Positions 1 through 4,589 of a DNA stretch of 9,314 nt are shown piece by piece. Made by a program: the position numbers and the translations under genes. The notes beneath the pieces were generated by a model, which was not told the origin of the DNA, ran no database searches, and saw only the letters and a list, made by a program, of their open reading frames with translations. The number at the start of each line of letters is the position of its first letter. The stretch's first letter is position 1. The stretch spans positions 1-9,314 of the forward strand of contig JAUZQU010000014.1 of assembly GCA_030950835.1 (NCBI GenBank). Reading direction: 5' to 3'. This stretch comes from Mariprofundaceae bacterium (GTDB taxonomy: Bacteria > Pseudomonadota > Zetaproteobacteria > Mariprofundales > Mariprofundaceae).

Positions 1-6
1 AGACCA

Positions 7-118
7 GACCCCTTTTGTGCCGCAACCTTGCCAGTTTTTACCAGCCTTTGAAGATCAGCTCGTTCTTGCTCGCTTAAACGAACTACATAAATACGTTTTC
101 CCAAATGCAAAAGGGGTC
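7..118. repeat. Inverted repeat pair GACCCCTTTTG / CAAAAGGGGTC
   Basis: Perfect 11-bp inverted repeats lie at 7-17 and 108-118 and enclose about 90 bp. They could be the ends of a small non-autonomous element. No target-site duplication can be judged because the left copy is close to the window edge. Confidence 0.45.
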
Positions 119-153
119 AGAGCCCTTAAAAGAAAGGGTAAGTTCTCCCATCA

Positions 154-173
154 TTTCTTTGCCATCAAAGAAA
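154..173. repeat. Perfect 8-bp hairpin
   Basis: TTTCTTTG (154-161) and CAAAGAAA (166-173) are exact inverted copies around a 4-nt loop, CCAT. The right arm runs into the 13-bp tandem repeat, so hairpin and repeat are probably parts of the same element. There is no T tract after it and no gene upstream for it to terminate. Confidence 0.5.
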
Positions 174-200
174 CGAAGCAAAGAAACGAAGCAAAGAAAC
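167..200. repeat. 13-bp tandem repeat, about 2.6 copies
   Basis: The unit AAAGAAACGAAGC occurs exactly at 167-179 and 180-192, followed by a partial copy AAAGAAAC at 193-200. The array is short and has no spacers, so it is a simple tandem duplication and not a CRISPR array. Copy number could vary by slippage. Confidence 0.7.
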
Positions 201-208
201 TGCCCAAA

Positions 209-300
209 TGATTTGCTGTTCCCTTCGCTTAGCCTGTCAAAATGGGGCGAAAACGATTTTCGCTAACCCCTTTTTGCCAAGCACGCTACGGCGCAAATCA
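209..300. repeat. Nested inverted repeats around a GC-capped hairpin
   Basis: TGATTTG (209-215) and CAAATCA (294-300) are inverted copies. Between them, GCGAAAA (247-253) and TTTTCGC (257-263) form a 7-bp stem with a CGA loop; GGG (244-246) can pair further out with CCC of the CCCC run (267-270) across a short TAA bulge. Five T follow at 271-275, so on the + strand the inner hairpin resembles an intrinsic terminator. No gene upstream in the window needs one, and the nesting fits a palindromic mobile-element remnant equally well. Confidence 0.4.
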
Positions 301-370
301 GCAGGGGGGGGGTACTGATGCTGCTTACGCTCATTTCGGATTTTATCGGGGACAGTATACTATTTAATTG

Positions 371-577
371 GTTTTCCTTCGTTGTGGGTGTCAAAGCGGG
401 GTGAATCAGTAAGGGGGAAGGGTTGTGACATGGGTTGCGCATTTCTTCGTGACTTTATGGTACAAAAGGCATCACGATGTCAGTATATTATGGGCAGGGA
501 TTGACGCATTGATTGACAGCAGCAGCCTAGCTTTTAGCTTTACCCTTTTGATATATTGTTGTTGAGGACGTTGACCC
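371..577 (+). promoter_or_regulatory. Leader and upstream region of the ilvI operon
   Basis: This stretch has no gene. It is the presumed control region of ilvI-ilvH-folD. I looked for an attenuator leader peptide: the only tidy small frame (457-504, 15 codons) contains one Ile codon, one Val codon and no Leu codon, so it does not look like a branched-chain attenuation peptide. No strong terminator/antiterminator pair precedes ilvI. GAGG at 564-567, 10 nt before the ATG at 578, is the likely ribosome binding site. The best promoter candidate is listed separately. Confidence 0.5.
513..540 (+). promoter_or_regulatory. Candidate sigma-70 promoter of ilvI-ilvH-folD
   Basis: A perfect -35 box TTGACA (513-518) is followed after 16 nt by TAGCTT (535-540). 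That hexamer keeps the first, second and last bases of the -10 consensus, which are the most conserved positions. Transcription would start near 547, giving a leader of about 30 nt. The -10 hexamer lies in a tandem duplication TAGCTTT-TAGCTTT (528-541). TATATT (552-557) is a better -10 hexamer but lacks a -35 at proper distance. Confidence 0.35.
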
Positions 578-2278
578 ATGCAGATGACTGGCGCTGATAT
601 TTTTGTAGAATGTTTAAAACGGGAAGCTGTGGAAGTCATCTTTGGTTATCCGGGTGGCGCTGTGTTGCCCATTTATGATGCTATTTTTCGCCAAGATACC
701 TTCCGCCATATTTTAGTGCGCCATGAGCAAGCTGCATTACACGCTGCGAATGGTTATGCCCGTGTTTCGGGGAAATGTGGTGTTTCTTTGGTGACATCAG
801 GGCCAGGGGCGACCAATGCGGTGACTGGTTTGGCGGATTCGAATGCAGATTCGATTCCCAACGTGTGTTTTACAGGGCAAGTGCCCACAGCACTGATTGG
901 TACGGACGCTTTTCAAGAAGCTGATGTCATCGGCATTACGCGCTCGGCAACCAAACATAACTTTTTGGTCAAAAATGTAGAAGATTTGGCACTGATTATT
1001 CGTCAAGCGTTTCATATTGCGACTACGGGTCGCCCTGGTTCGGTATTGGTGGATATTCCTAAAGATGTGAGCAATGCCAGCTGTGAATTTGTCTGGCCTG
1101 AGTCGGTGGAGATGCGCTCATATCATCCTGTGCGCAAAGGGCATGCTGGGCAGGTGAGAAAAGCGATGAAAGCGATGTTGGCTGCCAAACGTCCTATGTT
1201 TTATTCGGGTGGTGGCATTATGAATGCCTTGGGTTCGGCGGAGCTGCTGACCAAGCTTTGCCATCAGTTGCATGTGCCTGTTACCAATACCCTGATGGGT
1301 TTGGGTGGCATCCCTTGTGATGATGAACATTTTGTGGGCATGCTGGGTATGCACGGCACTTATGAAGCCAATATGGCAGTGTCCCATTGTGATTTGCTGG
1401 TCTCTATTGGGGCGCGTTTTGATGATAGGGTGACGGGTCGTTTGAATGCTTTTGCGCCCGATGCCAAAATCATTCATATTGATGTTGACCCGACATCAGT
1501 GTCGAAGAATGTACATGCGGACTTGCCGATTGTGGGTGATGTGGGTGTGGTATTGCAACAACTATTGGATGAATATGACCATCAAAAACAACAGCCAGAT
1601 GCTGAAGCGCTTAAATTATGGTGGCAACAAATTGATGAATGGCGCGCCGTAGACTCTTTGGGTTATACACAAGATGAGAATGAAGCGATTAAACCGCAAT
1701 TGGTGATTCAAAAGGTACATGAAGTGACCAATGGTGATGCTATTGTGACTACAGATGTTGGGCAACATCAGATGTGGGCGGCTCAATATTATGGCATGAA
1801 AAAGCCGCATAGGTTTTTAACTTCGGGTGGTTTAGGCACGATGGGTTATGGTTTACCTGCTGCTTTGGGTGCGCAAATGGGTGCGCCAGATGAAAAAGTG
1901 GTGGTGTTTACAGGTGATGCTTCTATTCAGATGTGTATTCAAGAGTTGGCAACCTTGTTTCAATACCAACAACCGATTGTGATTATTCTATTGAACAATG
2001 CTTATATGGGCATGGTGAGACAATGGCAGGAGATGTTCCATGAATCACGTTTCTCGCACTCATACTTTGATGCCTTACCTGATTTTGTGAAGCTTGCCGA
2101 AGCTTATGGTGGGATAGGCATGCGGGTGGAGAAAGTGAACGAATTGGATGATGTGTTGAAAGCAGCTTTTGCAGTTGAAGATAAGTTTGTTTTTGTCGAT
2201 ATTGCGGTGGCAAAAGAAGAAAATGTGTTCCCAATGGTGCCAGCGGGCGCAGCCTTGAATGAGATGGTGTTATCATGA
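578..2278 (+). CDS. ilvI: Acetolactate synthase (AHAS), large catalytic subunit
   Basis: Cytoplasmic thiamine-diphosphate enzyme that condenses two pyruvates to 2-acetolactate, or pyruvate with 2-ketobutyrate, the first common step of Val/Leu/Ile synthesis. The 566 residues match the family length. The N-terminal ThDP domain (about 1-165) has FGYPGGAVLPIYDA and the catalytic Glu50 in RHEQAALHAANGYAR. The middle domain (about 190-325) follows, and the C-terminal ThDP domain (about 385-530) has the metal/ThDP motif from GDAS (446-449) to LNN (472-474), then MVRQWQ. The motif reads GDAS where many homologues have GDGS, and Cys453 sits where E. coli IlvI has Asn; both probably are lineage variants. 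The start at 578 is preferred over the ATG at 584 because GAGG lies 10 nt upstream. The stop overlaps ilvH by 4 nt. The name ilvB would be equally valid; a multi-residue regulatory subunit next door favours an anabolic AHAS over a catabolic AlsS. Confidence 0.95.
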   Translation: MQMTGADIFVECLKREAVEVIFGYPGGAVLPIYDAIFRQDTFRHILVRHEQAALHAANGYARVSGKCGVSLVTSGPGATNAVTGLADSNADSIPNVCFTGQVPTALIGTDAFQEADVIGITRSATKHNFLVKNVEDLALIIRQAFHIATTGRPGSVLVDIPKDVSNASCEFVWPESVEMRSYHPVRKGHAGQVRKAMKAMLAAKRPMFYSGGGIMNALGSAELLTKLCHQLHVPVTNTLMGLGGIPCDDEHFVGMLGMHGTYEANMAVSHCDLLVSIGARFDDRVTGRLNAFAPDAKIIHIDVDPTSVSKNVHADLPIVGDVGVVLQQLLDEYDHQKQQPDAEALKLWWQQIDEWRAVDSLGYTQDENEAIKPQLVIQKVHEVTNGDAIVTTDVGQHQMWAAQYYGMKKPHRFLTSGGLGTMGYGLPAALGAQMGAPDEKVVVFTGDASIQMCIQELATLFQYQQPIVIILLNNAYMGMVRQWQEMFHESRFSHSYFDALPDFVKLAEAYGGIGMRVEKVNELDDVLKAAFAVEDKFVFVDIAVAKEENVFPMVPAGAALNEMVLS

Positions 2279-2763
2279 GACATACGATTACAATTTTAGT
2301 GGAAAATGAGTTTGGTGTATTAACCCGTATCGCAGGGTTATTTTCTGCGCGTGGTTACAACATCGAAAGCCTGAATGTGGCTGCAACACTGGATGCAACG
2401 GTCAGCCGTTTGACGTTGGTGACCCGTGGCGATGATAAAGTGGTTGAACAAATCAAAAAACAACTGAACAAACTCATTCCTGTGATTAAAGTCGAAGATA
2501 TTTCACATCTTGTGCATTTAGAACGTGAAATGTTGTTGGTGAAAGTCAAAGATGATGATGGTTTGGCAAATATGGTGACAGCTTCAGGGGCAGAAGTGAT
2601 TGATCATGAGTCGGGTGACTATTTGATTGCTGAGCTGACAGGTAAAACGGATGCAGTGGATGCATTTTTAGCCAAATTACATGATTATAATCATCATATC
2701 ATTGAAATTACGCGCACAGGCCCTGTGGGTATGCAACGTGGTAAACAGGGTTTTGTGATTTAA
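2275..2763 (+). CDS. ilvH: Acetolactate synthase, small regulatory subunit
   Basis: Regulatory partner of IlvI; in the family it stimulates the catalytic subunit and binds valine for feedback inhibition. The 162 residues match E. coli IlvH (163) rather than the shorter IlvN. An ACT domain fills about residues 3-76, starting HTITILVENEFGVLTRIAGL, and a C-terminal domain (about 84-157) begins HLEREMLLVKVK. Asn11, Gly14 and Asn29, positions where E. coli IlvH substitutions relieve valine inhibition, are all present, so the enzyme is probably valine-sensitive (inference). The start codon overlaps the ilvI stop (ATGA), and no strong Shine-Dalgarno is seen, which suggests translational coupling that would keep the subunits in balance. 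Its TAA stop shares one base with the folD start. Confidence 0.97.
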   Translation: MRHTITILVENEFGVLTRIAGLFSARGYNIESLNVAATLDATVSRLTLVTRGDDKVVEQIKKQLNKLIPVIKVEDISHLVHLEREMLLVKVKDDDGLANMVTASGAEVIDHESGDYLIAELTGKTDAVDAFLAKLHDYNHHIIEITRTGPVGMQRGKQGFVI

Positions 2764-3641
2764 TGCCAAACCCAACGGCTAAAATCTTAGATGGGAAAGC
2801 ACTGGCAGCGCAGTTTAAAGAAGATATGCAGCAGGAAGTGCAACATTTGGTTGCTAGTTATGGGCGTGCGCCTGGTTTGGCAGTGATTATTGTAGGGGAT
2901 GACCCTGCCTCACATGTGTATGTAAAAAACAAAAAAATTGCTTGTGAGAAAGTGGGTATCAAGTCTTTTTCTCATGAACTCGCCCATACCACCACCCAAG
3001 AACATTTACTTGGTTTGCTTGCGGAATTGAATCGTAATCCCAAAGTGGATGGTATTTTGGTACAACTGCCTCTGCCCGCACATATAGATGCAGATTATGT
3101 GTTAAAAGCCATTGCTTCGCATAAAGATGTGGATGGTTTTCACCCTTATAATGTCGGTTGTTTGGCAGTGCGTCAGCCTGAACTTCGCTCTTGTACACCT
3201 TATGGTTGCATGAAATTGCTTGAGACTACGGGTGTTGATTTGCATGGCAAAGAAGCAGTGATTGTGGGTGCATCGAATATTGTGGGTCGCCCTATGGCTT
3301 TGGAATTGTTGCTAGCTGGGGTGACGGTAACCATCGCACATAGGTTTACAGAAAACTTACAAGCACATGTTGAAAGAGCAGATATTGTGGTTGCAGCAGC
3401 AGGCAAACAAGGCTTGGTTCAAGGCTCATGGATTAAACAAGGGGCGATTGTGATTGATGTGGGTATTCACCGTTTAGAAGATGGTACGCTAACGGGGGAT
3501 GTGGATTTTGCCGAAGCATCTAAACGCGCTGCTTGGATTACACCCGTGCCAGGTGGTGTTGGCCCTATGACCATCACCATGTTGTTGGCAAATACCATTC
3601 AAGCTTTCAGAACCCATGTCGGAGATGAAAGCACTGCCTAA
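2763..3641 (+). CDS. folD: Bifunctional methylenetetrahydrofolate dehydrogenase/cyclohydrolase FolD
   Basis: Cytoplasmic enzyme that oxidises 5,10-methylene-THF to methenyl-THF with NADP+ and hydrolyses that to 10-formyl-THF, supplying one-carbon units for purines and formyl-methionine. Length (292) is normal. Seen: the S50-x2-Y53-x3-K57 active-site motif, DGILVQLPLP (96-105), the active-site Asp in KDVDGFHP (121-128), the nucleotide-binding loop GASNIVGRP (169-177), and PVPGGVGPMT (261-270). The loop and the following LLLAGVTVTIAHRFT closely resemble E. coli FolD. The ATG overlaps the ilvH stop by 1 nt (TAATG), with only a weak purine-rich stretch upstream, so translation is probably coupled to ilvH. 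A folate gene as the third member of an acetolactate synthase operon is less usual than ilvC; see findings. Confidence 0.98.
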   Translation: MPNPTAKILDGKALAAQFKEDMQQEVQHLVASYGRAPGLAVIIVGDDPASHVYVKNKKIACEKVGIKSFSHELAHTTTQEHLLGLLAELNRNPKVDGILVQLPLPAHIDADYVLKAIASHKDVDGFHPYNVGCLAVRQPELRSCTPYGCMKLLETTGVDLHGKEAVIVGASNIVGRPMALELLLAGVTVTIAHRFTENLQAHVERADIVVAAAGKQGLVQGSWIKQGAIVIDVGIHRLEDGTLTGDVDFAEASKRAAWITPVPGGVGPMTITMLLANTIQAFRTHVGDESTA

Positions 3642-3664
3642 AAAAGGGTCAACTGCGAAAACCC
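3640..3664 (-). terminator. Possible weak terminator of the minus-strand cluster
   Basis: Read on the minus strand, GGGT and ACCC (complements of 3661-3664 and 3646-3649) can pair over an 11-nt loop and are followed by six T (complement of 3640-3645). The T tract is good but the stem is only 4 bp, so this is a weak candidate for the end of the suhB transcript. It overlaps the folD stop codon. Confidence 0.25.
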
Positions 3665-3694
3665 CAACATTTGAATTTTAAAGTTGATGTTTTC
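3657..3694. repeat. Imperfect inverted repeat in the convergent gap
   Basis: GAAAAC-CC-CAAC (3657-3668) can pair with GTTG-AT-GTTTTC (3683-3694), leaving a 2x2 mismatch and a 14-nt loop. It lies between the convergent folD and suhB genes, where a bidirectional terminator would be expected. No T run follows on the + strand. Confidence 0.3.
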
Positions 3695-3700
3695 AAAGGC

Positions 3701-3739
3701 TTCAAAAGAGAGCCGTTTAAAAATAGCCCGTCTTTTGAA
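3701..3739. repeat. Perfect 9-bp inverted repeat in the convergent gap
   Basis: TTCAAAAGA (3701-3709) and TCTTTTGAA (3731-3739) are exact inverted copies with a 21-nt A/T-rich loop. It could fold as part of a terminator shared by the convergent transcripts, but neither side has a clear T tail, so function is unproven. Confidence 0.4.
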
Positions 3740-3754
3740 CGTCCTAAAACGTAT

Positions 3755-4522
3755 TTAAAGTTGAACCAACTTTTGGAAACCACGGTGCATTTCTGGATTA
3801 CCGACCAATACATCGCCGCGCTCTAAATCAATGCTTTCACCGCTTAAACCCGTGGCAATGCCACCTGCTTCTTGAACCAATAAAATGCCAGCGGCGATGT
3901 CCCAAGGTTTGAGCCCTGCTTCCCAATAGGCATCTATGCGACCAGCAGCGACATAAGCCAAGTCTAAAGCTGCCGAACCACCACGCCTATAACCATCAGC
4001 ATGACGCATACAGCTATCCATGCGGCCTTGAAAATCATCAAGTAAATCACGGCGATAAGGTGGTAAACCAGAGGCAAACAAGGCATTTTTAACTTCTTGG
4101 CAAGCGCTCACCCGCAAACGGCGGCGGTTTAAAAATGCACCACCACCATTTTTGGCTTCAAAGGTCTCATTACGCATAGGGTCGTGTACAACGGCCAACA
4201 AAGGTTTGCCTTTTTGCCATGCTGAAATGGAGACTGCAAAATGGGGGTAACCATGGATGAAGTTGGTGGTGCCATCCAAAGGGTCGATATACCATTGAAT
4301 ATCGGCATCAGGATTTTTGCGCTCAGATTCTTCAGCAACAATACCGTGGTCGGGGTAATGTTTGCGAATCTCTTGGAGGATCATGGCTTCTGCAGCTTGA
4401 TCGACTTCGGTGACAAAATCACGATCTTGTTTTTGTTTGACGCTGTATGAGTCAGCATTTTCATAATGACGTTGAATCATATCACCAGCACGACGTGCAG
4501 CACGAACAGCAACAAATAACAT
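3755..4522 (-). CDS. suhB: Inositol-1-monophosphatase family protein (SuhB-like)
   Basis: Mg2+-dependent phosphatase of the IMPase family, which releases inositol from inositol phosphate; E. coli SuhB also takes part in rRNA transcription antitermination. The 255 residues are near the family length. Metal ligands by alignment with human IMPase are Glu64 (GIVAEES), Asp80 and Asp83 in motif WYIDPLDGTTNFIHG, and Asp208 in GLKPWDIAAG, followed by LLVQEAGG. The N-terminus MLFVAVRAARRAG matches E. coli SuhB closely after its first few residues. The start is supported by GAGG (complement of 4531-4534), 8 nt upstream. It follows uvrA by 67 nt with no convincing terminator between, so read-through from uvrA is likely. 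The last codons and stop form a perfect hairpin (3757-3773). Family members can also act on fructose-1,6-bisphosphate or PAP; motif spacing favours IMPase. Confidence 0.9.
   Translation of the reverse strand: MLFVAVRAARRAGDMIQRHYENADSYSVKQKQDRDFVTEVDQAAEAMILQEIRKHYPDHGIVAEESERKNPDADIQWYIDPLDGTTNFIHGYPHFAVSISAWQKGKPLLAVVHDPMRNETFEAKNGGGAFLNRRRLRVSACQEVKNALFASGLPPYRRDLLDDFQGRMDSCMRHADGYRRGGSAALDLAYVAAGRIDAYWEAGLKPWDIAAGILLVQEAGGIATGLSGESIDLERGDVLVGNPEMHRGFQKLVQL
3757..3773. repeat. Hairpin across the suhB stop codon
   Basis: AAAGTTG (3757-3763) and CAACTTT (3767-3773) are perfect inverted copies with a 3-nt loop, covering the last codons of suhB and touching its stop. There is no T tract after it on either strand. 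It could stabilise the 3' end of the message or be chance in A/T-rich sequence. Confidence 0.4.
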
Positions 4523-4589
4523 ATTAAAAACCTCGGATTAGTCTGGGTCAGTCAAAAAGGTGCGCAGCTTAACAGACTGCCACAGCAGG

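Larger units (their letters stand above)
1..370. repeat. Degenerate repeat-rich region, possible REP/RAYT element remnant
   Basis: No credible gene is seen here. The stretch contains an inverted repeat GACCCCTTTTG (7-17) / CAAAAGGGGTC (108-118), a short hairpin (154-173), a 13-bp tandem repeat (167-200), a larger hairpin (244-270), an inverted repeat TGATTTG/CAAATCA (209-215 / 294-300) surrounding that hairpin, a run of nine G (304-312) and the motif GGGGACAGTATACT (348-361). From memory of other proteobacterial genomes, motifs like AAAGGGGTCAGAGCCC and GGGGACAGTATACT often lie beside REP-associated (Y1/IS200-like) tyrosine transposase genes. No transposase with the expected HUH and Tyr motifs is present, so this would be a relic or a non-autonomous copy. 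The open frame at 17-211 shows no recognisable domain and runs through the tandem repeat, so I do not call it a gene. Confidence 0.4.

Noticed and set aside
167..200. Possible CRISPR array
   Set aside because: Units are 13 bp, adjoining, without spacers, and no cas gene is present.
17..211. 64-codon open frame at the left edge
   Set aside because: No recognisable domain; it runs through the tandem 13-mer and hairpin, and no ribosome site precedes it. It looks like chance coding across repeat DNA.
457..504. Leader peptide for attenuation of the ilv operon
   Set aside because: The 15-codon frame has one Val and one Ile codon and no Leu, and no terminator/antiterminator pair follows it.
1118..1477. 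119-codon minus-strand frame inside ilvI
   Set aside because: A shadow of the well-conserved acetolactate synthase gene; the translation has no family features.
4523..4589. Terminator between uvrA and suhB
   Set aside because: Only a 6-bp AGTCTG/CAGACT pairing over a long loop was found, with no T tract after it; not enough to call.
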